From positions 4,921,815 through 4,985,814 of the forward strand of contig CAIIXF020000003.1 in NCBI GenBank assembly GCA_903813345.2: 64,000 nt of DNA, read 5' to 3'. The stretch comes from Owenia fusiformis. Taxonomy: Eukaryota > Annelida > Polychaeta > Sabellida > Oweniidae. This document shows positions 35,301 through 46,524 of the stretch, piece by piece. Position 1 is the stretch's first letter. Every line of letters begins with the position of its first letter. The notes beneath the pieces are model-generated. The model ran no database searches and was not told where the DNA came from. It was given only the letters and a program-made list of their open reading frames with translations. Made by a program: the position numbers and the translations under genes.

Positions 35301-35875
35301 CAAAAGATCTCTCATCAAAATAATCACGATTAGTTTCGATATATCAGAATGAGAAATGTAAATTTCCTCTTGCAAGATAACGTCTTGTTTCTTAGAATGA
35401 ATGTTTTTCAAGAGGGGATGGTGTAGCAATTTCCAAAACTCTATAAAACATCAGTTATGGTTAAACAGACGACTAAATGCATACGTGTTATGATCCCATA
35501 ATTACTTGTAATTGGTTTAAAAGGCCATAAATGACTTTAGATTAACGACAAGACTACTCACTCAAACACTTAATAAGAGTCTCCGGAGAGGATTAGCAGG
35601 GCTGTAACTTTTATTTAAGTCGACCTACCATACCACTGGTACAATATTTAAAGAATTAATATAATGAAATGATTATTTTTCTTAACTATGAAGATGGACT
35701 CACAATCAAAGCTTGAATGTACTTGACGTCCTTTCTTACATTGAAAAGCAAATTGTGGAAATTATTATTATTATTCAAGTTCATACAAACTTGAATTTTA
35801 AAACAAATCACAAATACTCCCTTGGTAGCAAAATTATACAAATGTTCCCTAAAACCATTTTAAACGAAGAAGATC
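32351..35875. other. No gene seen; intergenic
   Basis: AT-rich sequence with no recognised exon, RNA gene or transposon end. Open frames of 60-90 codons on both strands have no known motif. Confidence 0.35.
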
Positions 35876-35877
35876 AC

Positions 35878-36010
35878 GACCTCCTCACCAGTGTTAGGGG
35901 GCACTACCTCCTCACCAGTGTTAGGGGGCACTACCTCCTCACCAGTGTTAGGGGGCACTACCTCCTCACCAGTGTTAGGGGGCACTACCTCCTCACCAGT
36001 GTTAGGGGGC
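35878..36010 (+). repeat. 27-bp minisatellite, five copies
   Basis: The unit CTCACCAGTGTTAGGGGGCA plus CTACCTC is repeated five times with almost no variation. Because 27 is a multiple of three, every copy reads the same peptide in the frame 35,713-36,027. There is no other sign of a gene, so I do not call a CDS. Confidence 0.9.
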
Positions 36011-37068
36011 TCACAAGGGAGAGCTAATCAAGCACTTCTACACACAATTGGTTTTCTTAACAGACATAGAGATTAAATGAATTAACCTATGTCCCATGAG
36101 AAGAAAAACAGAATCCTCTTGTCATGCCATAATTCATAATAATAACATAAGAAGAATTGCAGCGATGTAATAAATCAGATTGATGTTCTAATGACGATGT
36201 CTGTCTGATTCATTAAAACACAGCCATGCTAGCACATCAGTAAAATCTGCAAATATTTACCAGAATATTCATATTTCACCAAGATGACTAATTAAAATAT
36301 CTTGTTTAACGAACAATTCCCACACAGTCCAGATAGTCATTTGACTCCTAAAACCCAAAGCAATATCCGTTCAAATATGTGCACAATGGGTTCTTCTTTT
36401 CATAAACTTTCCAATTCATTTTTTAAGTTTAGTTAAAAACCTCAGATTTGCATAAATAAACAAGCAAGCGTATGTTCATTATAATCTAATTCTTTATTAA
36501 ATTACTTCCATAATATGTACATTCATATAATTGTCCGGCTCTTTGTGATGAACCGTGTATTGATAATGTAACCCCTGACTTTGATAACAATTTTACCTAT
36601 TGCTAGAGTTGAGACCTGACTCACGACATGTATCAGTTGAACTAAAACACGATCAGCTAATTGGGGCTTGACTTTCACTTTTAATTATGCAGTTGAGATC
36701 ATTCACCTTTTCTTATATTAAAGAGAGAATCAGATCTAGCGAGCAAACAAAACAAAAAATTGTAACAATTTTAGAATAGTTCATGTCCATACTTTATTCC
36801 AGGAAAACTAAAGATCTTTACGATAATGTATTATTTTTCTGTTCCATGGTTAATATTTTTATTGTTTGGGAGAATTAAAACACCTTTCTCTCCTTTTTGC
36901 ACGTTTAATGCTTAATTACTTCATCAATTTATAATAGAGATCATAAGGAATAGATTTGTAGGCAAAGTTAACATGTTGTTTGCAATTTTGTCACCCCTAT
37001 AGATCTGATAGACATGAATTTTGCAATATTCGTTGTACACAAAACATTTACTTGTCAAAATGTATTGT
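36011..37068. other. No gene seen; intergenic
   Basis: AT-rich sequence without recognised features. Confidence 0.35.
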
Positions 37069-37073
37069 ACAAT

Positions 37074-37243
37074 CAGGCCCGTAGCCAGAATTTTCCAAAA
37101 AATTCTAGGGGGTTCACTTTGGCAAATTAGGCCAAAAATCACTCAAAAAATAGTCAGAATGGTGAAAAACTGCATGATTTTGAAAGAAATTTTGGCCAGG
37201 GTTTGGTTTCGCCCGAACCCCCCCCCCCCTGGCTACGGGCCTG
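37074..37243. mobile_element. Short MITE with CAGGCCCGTAGCCAG ends, TSD ACAAT
   Basis: CAGGCCCGTAGCCAG and its exact inverse CTGGCTACGGGCCTG bound a 170-bp element. ACAAT flanks both sides (37,069-37,073 and 37,244-37,248). The ends resemble widespread animal hAT-type MITEs, although the TSD seen is 5 bp, not 8. A C-run at about 37,218 sits just inside the right end. Confidence 0.75.
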
Positions 37244-37597
37244 ACAATTGTCTTATATTCATTTTGGCAGTTGGTTTGGCAATTTTATTGTGTCAAAAAT
37301 TTACTTTTTTATATTAGAATTTCGGTCAAGGTTTTAGTAAATTGGTACATATATTTATTAAGTGCTTCTTACACTTGAATCTTTTATCTGATCATTATTA
37401 CGTTCTCAAAGTATCATATTTCAACAATTATTCTACGACTACAAAGTCTTAAGCCTCTTCAGAATAGGACTAACGTTTGGCTTTAACTGTCGAAAGAAAA
37501 CTTGACTTTCTTTGCATGTACAGTATCATTCTAGATTGTTGCTCGTTGATGATTATAAATATTGACTAGAAAATAAAATAACAACCCTATATTTGTA

Positions 37598-37603
37598 TTT
37601 ATT
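37598..37603 (-). terminator. Candidate poly(A) signal of the FEV-like gene
   Basis: TTTATT on the plus strand gives AATAAA on the minus strand, about 280 bp after the stop codon at 37,884. It is a plausible cleavage signal but not the only possible one in this AT-rich stretch. Confidence 0.3.
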
Positions 37604-37883
37604 TCATTACATTAATCATGTTTGAGCAACGTCATCCAATATTAGAGTATTACGTTCTTTGAAATCTAAATTAATTGCAAATATTTTCAACCATTAGAAC
37701 CTGCTTTCTGTAAGTGTATGCTCGAACATGATTTAAACTGTTGACTATATAATACACTTAACTTTCACCAGACACCTGTCATACGGCCGACTAGGCTACA
37801 TATTTTCATTCAATAAACGTTCTTTAACCAAAATATATATGAGGTACTGTACAAGAACCAAGATCAAGTCATTCTCGTTTTGA

Positions 37884-38449
37884 TCACGAATAGTAAGAGC
37901 CTAGATGTGAGGCCATGTGAGATGGATGATGTGTGAGGGTATGGTTAGGAATGTTCGAATACATACTGGCCGTACCTGCTCCTGACCAATAGGAAGCCGC
38001 CGCTGAGGATGACAAATAACTTCCGGTTGCATAACCGGAAGCACTCCCCATTTGTGCATGCGGGTTTAAATAGTTATATTTCGCTGGATTATAATTATGA
38101 TTATTATAGTAACTTGACATTAAAAAGTCTTGTTGGTATTTATAGGCTGCCGTGTCTGGAGTGCTTGGCTGCATCGCTTGTGCTAGGCCCGCAAAGTCAA
38201 ATTTATACGCATATCGTTTTCCATGTACCTTGGTCATTATGTTTTTGTCATAATAGTACCTCAGCGCGCGACTGAGTTTGTCGTAGTTCATGTTTGGTTT
38301 ACTTTTCCTCTCGCCCCATTTTCTGGCAACTTCATCAGGGTCGGAAAGCTTGAACTCGCCATTAGTCCCCTCCCATTGGATAATCTGAGAGTTGGTACTG
38401 TCGGAAAGTAGTTCCAGTAAAAACTGCCAAAGTTGGATCTGGCCTGTTC
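37884..38449 (-). CDS. FEV: FEV-like exon 4 (ETS domain and C-terminal tail)
   Basis: The acceptor TGTGTTTCAG ends at 38,450 and the exon opens with (G)TGQIQLWQF. The ETS domain runs from about 38,443 to 38,195. The tail is rich in Ser, Tyr, Asn and Ala and shares YKYQ.D.LMSSYY with the ERG-like gene. The TGA stop is at 37,886-37,884. Confidence 0.93.
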
Positions 38450-41400
38450 CTGAAACACACATAGACATTACTGTTATAAATTCCATCCAGTTCGAACTGG
38501 GATCAACCACTACTTGTTATTCTTCTAACTTCTCTTTTGCCTTACCAGCCAAATTTTCATAGGTTTCTAGTTTTAAATTAAATAAGCTTTAAGATCATGA
38601 TTCACACTCCGCTACATTTCCCTATATATTATTGCAATTCAGCATTGTGGATGTATAGAGCAAGGGAAATTAGCTCTTAATTACTGAATGTTTATATACT
38701 AAACAATAGAGGCTTCGGCAAATTATCAGTGTTTATGCTGTAACGATTAAAATCTCAGTCACCATTAAGTTAATAGTTCAACATTGTAATCGATAAATAC
38801 CTAAGAATATGAGTCAACATTCAACCGTGCGCATTGGCTTAAATCTGGTAGGACGTTTTCTTTAAGTCGGGAAAGTGTAACGGCTCATTGAAACCATTAA
38901 TACTTATTATTTTTCTTAATATGAGGTTCACAGTGAGGTTTTTAAGTTCTTTCCACAACAATTCCATTGAAACATTGATTCTAATCATGTAGGTATAGTG
39001 TGACAGAGAAGTCCACCATTTGATATCAATTTTATAACGCAATTTAGTGGACGCAGGAAATCTTGTAAGGTAATTTGATATGAATGCGACGTTCAACTCT
39101 CTACCTGAAACAATTTCTTCCGATAAGAATCGATCTGTTGAGAATGCTAAAACAATAGACAACCATTAACCACTTTAAATAAAAGCATGACAAAGATCTA
39201 TCAGTTCAAATGTCACAATCTAAAAATGTATACATTAGTAGGGCCATGGTATCCCCAAGTGAAGGAAAGTGTGTATATCGAAAGCTAATTCCGTTGTATC
39301 CATGTTCGGATAAGTGTTACGGAACAGACGGCCATTTAGCGCGCATAATGGGCCGGAATGGTATAATTGATTAAAACTCTGTTTAAATGAAACAGTAAAT
39401 AAAAATGAAACTATGCAGCAATAATGGACCACTCTGAGAATCTACCTTGCGGAAGTTATGACAAAAAGCCATTAAGTTCTCAAGGGAAGTCAACAATGAA
39501 GCGCTTCCTGAATCACTGATCAAATCACTTTACTTATTTCGATAAAAACATGCAACTCTATCAGCCCTCACTTTCAGAAGACTCTTCACGGCTTCCTTAT
39601 TTCATTTCCACAAATTCCGCCTTACCATAATATAACCGACAAAATTTTCATTATGGAAGTCCGGCCTGTTAACGGAATAAAATATCTCTCTAATCCCGAC
39701 CAATTTGAAAGCAATTTGATACGTCATGGTATTTACTTCATTATGAGACTCCCACTGGGAATTGTAACTAGCCCCTGAGTTGCTATTCTCATATAATAAT
39801 TGAAGGCATGTCGTTAATGAAAAACTTGGAAATCAGAAAAATTATCTCAATCATCACCTAATATCGTCAACCAGTGATATCCAGGCCCCTTAAGTTAAGC
39901 TTATTGGAAATCATGATTAAACAATAGAAGTGATATATAAGCAGAGATAAATATCATACAGGATTTAGAGATAATGGGTTTAGCGGTAATGTTTAATAAA
40001 CTCAAGGTGATTTTTCACATTTAGCCCTGGTTGTTAACACTACTCTGCAAGTCTCGCATATTGTGTAACTGCCAACTAGTGTTAATGAATTGTAGCGATC
40101 CCAGGTATTTCTCATAAATACTCATTTATATTATTTCCGACAATTTCCTTAAAGGTGTTAAAAGCAGGTAATTTTATGACATGAAATTTATCTTGTGGAA
40201 TTGAGAATAATGTAACAAGAAATTGCTGTTACTATATCTCAGCTATATAGGACATTATATAAGACATTATCGTTACAACAATTCATCGGGACATTTTGCC
40301 CAGAGTCAGCAGTAGCAGAATTCGTCTGTAATTATACTGTTTAGCAAATTAAAATATAACACAGAAAAATACTTCTCGCTCTATACATATATATATTTTT
40401 TTTTTCTATTAAATCATAATATGAATACCGTAAATTTCACGCGTGCATATATTTTTACCTATAATTGGAAGAAAGTGTTTGAAAACACGTTCTTAAACGT
40501 GAAGGTACATGTAGCTACAGCAAATCATGGCATATTGCAACTTACGCATATTATGGCATTTTGCAACTTACGCATATTATGATGTTCTGCAACTTACGCA
40601 TATTATGCCATTTTGCAACTTGCGCATATTATGGCATTTTGCAACTTACGCATATTATGTCAATATCGTAACTTACACAAATCATGGACTTTTACAACTT
40701 ACGAGTATATAAATCATGGTTCTATTGTAACTAACGCGCATCATAACACTATTGCAACTAAGGCATATCATGGCAATATAACAACTTATGCAAACCATGG
40801 CACTATTACAACTTATTCGCATCATGACAATGTTGCAACTTACGCAAAACGTGGCAATAATGCAACTAACGCATATTATACCACCGTTGGACAGAGACAT
40901 ATAAAACATATCTCTGCGTTGTGAGATGTGACTTTTAGAAAAAATATTAAAAAATGAAAAGATTATTGAAAAATAAGTGATTGCTGATTTGTACCAACCT
41001 TGAGGTCTCCATGGAACATGAGGGGGACTTGTACCCGGTTCTGTCTTGGTCACGCCTGGTATTGTATTGTGTGGGTAGCCTAATAGAATCAAAACAAATA
41101 ATATATGATTTTACCTTTATTTGGTAACGGGTGTGCAATCAGATGAATATTCATTCATTATGCATGAATCTATTTCAATGCACATGTAATATTATAGTAT
41201 AGAGATGGAAGTCATAGACATAGTTGTACAAGTATCTCCACGTTTATATTACATAAAATAGTAACCCATTGACAAGTAGCCCAACAAATCGAATTTCCAT
41301 GATTAGTTCTTTTGTAAGGCTGCACCAGAAGGTAAAAAGTCTTTAAGCGAAGGAACAAATCGCAAAGTAAGTCCAGGAAGTGATTTCTTGACTAAAATAT

Positions 41401-43281
41401 TTAAATCCTTAAATGTACTTTGTATCGAATAACACGATAATATTAATAATACTAGCCTTGCCTAGGTCTGTGTCTTTTTTATTTCAAGGTTTATACTTAT
41501 AATAATACTACATTCACATAAAATCACATTTAATCATGTAAGGTCTAAAATGGCTCTCTAATTAGTTTTCTGTTCCTAGAAAAGATGCGATGGGGATTAG
41601 AATTCAAATCAATTCAATTCAGCTTTATTTTCTAATAGAATGCTTTTTTCGTTACATAAGAATTCATGAACTTATTCGCTTACCTTTTATTTTTGAATTT
41701 AAAAAAGAATACGTACAAATATTTGGTGCGAATCACCATCATTCATAACATTAAATGTTTTTTGCCCCAAACAACAATGCATTAATAGAGGGCCAAAATT
41801 GGGTTGCAATACTGATATGATGTTTTATTAACAATTATTTCAAGAATTCTAGAATGGCACTTGAAAGCAGCCTACTATTCACATCATGATTCATGATCGA
41901 TAAATAGTACAATATAACATATCGTGATGTAAAAAAGACTTCTAAAAATATTATGTTTACTTTAATTGTGTGCTCGAGAAAGAAACTTATTTGACTGGTG
42001 TTTAGTAATGTATTTCAATTGTGCAGTTTCGTGGGAATAAAATAAACGAATGTATCAAGCTTGAAACAATACACTATGCTACTCACTCTTTTACAATTCA
42101 TTAAATATTCATATCATGTTTTAGTTAGTGATATAATACCAATAGACTTGTTGACAGTAGGGATAGAATACTTATTGCCAAATTCATTTGTGAAACTTGT
42201 GGACACGCCTCATGAATATTCACGCCGCGATTACCCCCCAAAAGCCACACGCTTAAGTAGCAAAATAATTGTAATCATTTAGAATGTAAAGAATTAATTA
42301 TAGGATTGCTCTGGCAGGTGCATGCACGGTAGCTGATAATCTACAAGCTGAACAACACCTTTCGCGACCTCCTTTCTCCACCAACAAAAGACCATCGTGT
42401 CAAAATCAAAGACAAGTCAAAAGTTGATATGACCCGTGATATTGCAATGATCCCCATATTGTCCAAATACTGTATTCAACAAATTAATTTCAAAGGAAAT
42501 TCTTGAGATGTACTTCACTTGAACAATGTCCTACTTTTACATTTCAAATATTACAATTAAGTTTTATTTAATTGCTTCAAAAGTTTGCAAAATGATTATC
42601 CATTGAAATGCAAAAAGTTATAGTCCTTTTTGCAAAGTGAATGGCATTTATCTCACTGTTTTGTTATTACTATTTTCTTCTTTTTTTGTCTGATTAAATT
42701 TACGCAATCAATAAAAGATCGTAGAAGCATGGATTAATGGCCACTTTATTTCGGTGGTCGCTATTAATTTATGTATTCTACAGAGATTGTAATGTTAAAT
42801 CGCCTTGCCGACTTGGACAGCTAATTTTTACAAAATTTACAAAAAAATACCGTACCTTGATTCTGCATTTGACTTTGAGGGCTCCATGCAGTCTTCCCGT
42901 ATGATGGATCTGGAAAAGGGGAATTGATATTGAATATTATTTTCTGTAAAAGATGACATAAAACTGAAAAAACTAATTTTAAAATGTAATGCTTTTAAAG
43001 CTAAAAAGTGCCCGTGAATGTGACTCATTTAAACAAAAAACATGATATACAGGTCTTTATCTTAATTACTAAATAAAATAAATTAAGCTAAATATTCTAA
43101 GATTGGAAAAAGTTTAATATTTAAACTACTGACACAGCCTTGTAAGATAAGCGTACAAAATATAATAGTATTCCTGAAGAACCAAAACGTCTTATTTTTT
43201 ACCTGGAAACATTCCTATTCCTGGTAGACCGGAAAAGGTGCACGCTCTGTAATACTCTTGTTGTTTTATTCCGTTCATCAT
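37884..43281 (-). CDS. FEV: FEV/Pet-1-type ETS transcription factor, complete four-exon gene
   Basis: I assemble four coding exons on the minus strand: 43,281-43,203, 42,909-42,856, 41,079-40,999 and 38,449-37,884. All three introns are GT-AG and phase 1, and the lengths 79+54+81+566 give 780 nt, or 259 residues plus stop. FEV proteins are of similar length (human 238). The start is the first ATG of an ATG-ATG pair, with an in-frame TAA four codons upstream. The N-terminus is short and has no PNT domain, as in FEV. The ETS domain includes [32 protein letters not shown] and [15 protein letters not shown], then [10 protein letters not shown]. The Leu in GLAQ is the FEV/Ets65A form, whereas ERG has GIAQ. 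The tail ends [10 protein letters not shown]. Vertebrate FEV specifies serotonergic neurons; the role here is inferred only. The gene converges on the ERG-like gene at 21 kb. Confidence 0.88.
38450..40998 (-). other. Intron 3 of the FEV-like gene
   Basis: The 2.5-kb intron holds a 27-bp minisatellite (40,505-40,885). No other feature is recognised. Minus-strand frames inside it (for example 38,839-39,162) show no motif. Confidence 0.6.
40505..40885 (+). repeat. Degenerate 27-bp minisatellite in FEV intron 3
   Basis: About 14 copies of a unit close to CATATTATGGCATTTTGCAA plus CTTACG. Early copies are nearly identical and later ones diverge (CATATCATGGCAATATAACA and similar). It lies about 110 bp downstream of the exon 3 donor, so length changes could affect splicing. 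Confidence 0.85.
40999..41079 (-). CDS. FEV: FEV-like exon 3 (81-bp cassette)
   Basis: The acceptor is TTGATTCTATTAG and the donor CAAG/GTTGGT. The exon encodes [20 protein letters not shown] and VPWRPQ, with a KTEPG motif of the type that can accept SUMO (not quite the full consensus). It is exactly 27 codons and phase 1 on both sides, so it could be skipped without breaking the frame. Confidence 0.75.
41080..42855 (-). other. Intron 2 of the FEV-like gene
   Basis: 1.78 kb of AT-rich sequence with consensus GT and AG ends. No repeat or gene is recognised in it. Confidence 0.6.
42856..42909 (-). CDS. FEV: FEV-like exon 2
   Basis: A 54-bp exon lies between the acceptor CCCTTTTCCAG and the donor CAAG/GTACGG. 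It encodes [17 protein letters not shown] after the split Asp codon. The AWSPQ stretch resembles NPSWGPLSPAVQ before the ETS domain of vertebrate FEV, and PRRSAWTGH in ERG. Confidence 0.82.
43203..43281 (-). CDS. FEV: FEV-like exon 1 (start codon)
   Basis: Exon 1 encodes 26 residues beginning [16 protein letters not shown] and ending GIGMFP, plus one base of the next codon. The donor reads CCAG followed by GTAAAA. An in-frame stop lies just upstream of the ATG, so this start is well supported. Confidence 0.8.
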
Positions 43282-43353
43282 TCCAGTTAATTATCAGCGT
43301 TTTTTGTATGAGTCTGCACCAAGTTCTTCCAGTGCGTTAATATATATTACTCT

Positions 43354-43361
43354 TATTTATA
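43354..43361 (-). promoter_or_regulatory. Candidate TATA box of the FEV-like gene
   Basis: TATAAATA on the minus strand lies about 73 bp upstream of the start codon, which would allow a 5' UTR of about 45 nt. The surroundings are AT-rich, so chance is possible. Farther upstream, at 43,680-43,760, there are two ATTGG/CCAAT motifs, a CACGTG E-box and a TAATTA-like site. Confidence 0.35.
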
Positions 43362-45662
43362 AAAATTCAAGTTTTTTTTAAACATTTCATTGTTTTTTTA
43401 TTTTTCAAATATAGAACGACGTCCGATTTAAATATATTTTTTATTAAATATTTTTGGATTTAGATAATCGAGTTTTTATATTGGCTGTCATGTAATCGCT
43501 TGTAAGACTTTCCCTATCCTTTCTCGGTTCTTTCCTGATCACATATAACCCTGGGTTGGCTCTTCCAATGCGGAAATCTCTCTTGTCAAAATCGGATTTC
43601 GCTCATCATTAAGTTCCTTCTGTGATAACAAACAATTTATACCTTGACTTTTCCATCGATATTGGTAATAACCTTCCAGAGGGCTCAGCCAATCGGAGTC
43701 GCTCTCTCGGTACAGTCAACCAATATCATTTTTCTATGACACGTGCTTTAATTATGCGTGCTATTTATGATCATACAAAGCACGAGGTTTACTGTCAATA
43801 AAACTTTAGAAGAAGATATAGCTGCCAATATTTTCTACGTTGGATTGGAGTGTGTTAAAATTGCTAATTATTGACTTTATATACTTTAAAAATACATTGG
43901 ATCTAATTGAAAGTGTATACCAGTGCAAACAACATTATATTAAACTGTCCATCTTATACCAGCCAGCGTCGTAACTTTTGAGGCAACCTCATCAATTTTT
44001 ATGATTTTCTATTTTACTGTCAATTGATCAAATGTTATTGAATACATCTGGTCAATTAAGTTAAACAATGGATGTGATTTGACCTCGTTATCTATTATTT
44101 TCCACATCCCCTTTTATCTAATCGAACGTTCTATAAACGCATAGTCAAACAAAAGTTGCTGCAAAAACAATAACACTGTGCAAAGCAAGTTTATGTTTGT
44201 GAGAATATTGAAGATACTGGACTCCCATAGTGGGGAGAAGAATCTAGGGGGTCGAGCCAAGTGAACGCACGTGGTTTATAGACATTTCCCAGCAACTTGG
44301 ATCGATTCCCCAGCGCTAAGACATCCAATAATCGCACAAGAGACGTTTCTGAAGAAATGAAAACTTTAACAAATTAACTAATCAATTGCGAGCAAACATG
44401 AACAATAAATGACGAAGTTTATATATAAACCTTATATTGGAAAATTAACAAGTCATCAACAGTCATTTGTTGACGGAGCAGTGCGCCGATTTCATTCCAG
44501 GATTCTCATATAGTTTTAGAAAAATCCTGGGAAACAGGATAGATCAATAAATGCCACAAAATAATGTCAGAAGATTACACTCGTACTTTGACACTTACTA
44601 GACACGCAAACACAAACGAAAAAATACAAGTTGTATTCTGATATTCCGTGGGCAAAAACCGCATTATTTAAGAATAAAGGCATTAAATCGGTCAATATTA
44701 ATAGCATTATTTCCAATTTAAAAGGTGATTTTTCCAGTCTGTTTGAATGTTGAGCTCTATGTGTTTGTGATACTAATCCAATGTTTTTACATCGCTTACT
44801 CTTTAAAATGGTCAAATATGGAGATTATATTTCTCTTTTGTTTCACCATGTTTTTCTAATATGGGGACGTGTGGCAGCTGACCATAACTACGACTTCATT
44901 AAACGGTGTACATTCACAGACCGAGCAAATCAGATTCAAGACCAATTCATTGGTGTTCAATCAACATAGTTCAATTTGGATTTATAAATAAAACAATTTG
45001 GTCCAAATTATACATTGTGTATGAAATAATAAACTTGATTCTGATTTGTCCGAGTCGCTATCGTCATATTTGAGATAAAAGTTGATTACTAAGAGTAACA
45101 ACGATTTCCAATAAACATTTCATCACTAGGAGGTTGATTTGATTAGTTAAAATATATTTTTTGAAGAATTCATAAAAGCAATGATTTCATATTTAAAAGT
45201 TATTCTAGAACAATGAAGAAACCTATGGATAAAGAGTTAATTTCAAACTAAATGTGTATGTGAAAATTATATTTGAAATTGTGTCGATGTTCGAAACGTT
45301 TTCTACGTGCACTATTCGGATTAAATGGAAGACAATTTAATTCATGGTACAGCCCAAAATCTCTAACAAACTCTTAATTGGATTTGTTTCTTATTTAATT
45401 GCATTTTTTCTAAAATGGGGTACTCATGCGTTTTTGGGTTTTCTTAGAAAATAGACATAGGAATGATGATAAGAAACATTTTCGCAATCCTACCAAGAAA
45501 TCACATTCAAATGACTTTTCAGGGTCAATATTACATTTAGATACACTTCAAAAGGTCTCTTCTTTTTGAAGGCCAGCCCTAATAGGTTAATATGTCCAAG
45601 TGTAATACAGGTAATATGTACGTGCACGTGGTTGGTCCTAGGCACACGCCGAAACGTAGTTG
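43362..45662. other. Upstream region of the FEV-like gene; no other gene seen
   Basis: The proximal part (43.4-43.8 kb) contains CCAAT-type motifs and a CACGTG E-box and may hold the promoter. The rest is AT-rich with no recognised coding sequence. A 62-codon plus-strand frame at 44,781-44,969 is open but lacks known motifs and splice context. Confidence 0.35.
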
Positions 45663-45667
45663 CCCAG

Positions 45668-46003
45668 CAGGGGCGGATCCAGGAACCAACAAGGGGGGGG
45701 GCCCAAATTTCAGGTCAGAGAAAAAACGTCCGCGCTTGCACGGCAAAAAATTTTTGGCCCCTAAAATCCAAAAATGGGCCCAAATTTTGAAATTTTGAGG
45801 CCCATTTTCTTCAAAATTTGGCCTGAAATTAACAAATAAGGCCTTAAAAGGCCCAGTAATGACCAAAAAGGCCCACTTTTTGGGGCCTGAAGGCCTTGTT
45901 TGGCCCAAAAAATTTTTTGGGCCCAATTTTTTTTTTCTGGGCCCACCCAAGGGGGGGGGGGGCCCGGGCCCCTGGGCCCCCCCCCCCCCCTAATCCGCCA
46001 GTG
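45668..46003. mobile_element. MITE with CAGGGGCGGATCCAGGA end, TSD CCCAG
   Basis: The left end is CAGGGGCGGATCCAGGA. The right end, reverse-complemented, is CACTGGCGGATTAGGGG. CCCAG flanks both (45,663-45,667 and 46,004-46,008). The interior is rich in GGGCCCAAA and GGCCTT palindromic words and in G and C runs. The ends match a type common in animal genomes, probably hAT-like. No protein is encoded. Confidence 0.75.
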
Positions 46004-46009
46004 CCCAGA

Positions 46010-46520
46010 GTGCTTACAATGGAAGCTATATCACAACCAATATTCAGGGAACTTCAAAGAGGACACGTTTACAAAATGGACTCTTTATATTAAGACAAGC
46101 GTGCCATCCTTTATCATATGGTAATTCAACAATTTTATGAGTGACCACTACAGAATAAACCAGGATGGTTTCTTTGACTTTTCCACCAATGCGTAAAATT
46201 AGTCGTATTGTGTTGATCTTGGTCATTTATTCAACTTTTAGTAGGTGTAAAATAGTCATTACGATCAAACGAAAGCATATGCAATTATGATAAATAATTT
46301 GTTGTGTTGAATGGGGATAGAAGGAGTGTTGAAGTCAATGAGGATATAATGCATTGAGTTTGTATTGAATTGTACAAGTATCTTCATATTACCACAAAAC
46401 TCCCAAAAGCTTTGCTTTTTTACAAGTCACACTCAAGATAGAAATACTTTTAGGTTATATTTGAGGACTGTGAAGAAAGAAAAAACTAAAATTAGTTTAT
46501 CTTGAACAGTGTTAAATTGT
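46010..46520. other. No gene seen
   Basis: AT-rich spacer between a MITE and a minisatellite. Confidence 0.35.
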
Positions 46521-46524
46521 GAAT

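Noticed and set aside
45579-45950. 123-codon minus-strand frame
   Set aside because: It lies across a MITE rich in GGGCCC palindromes and starts outside it; the composition explains the frame.
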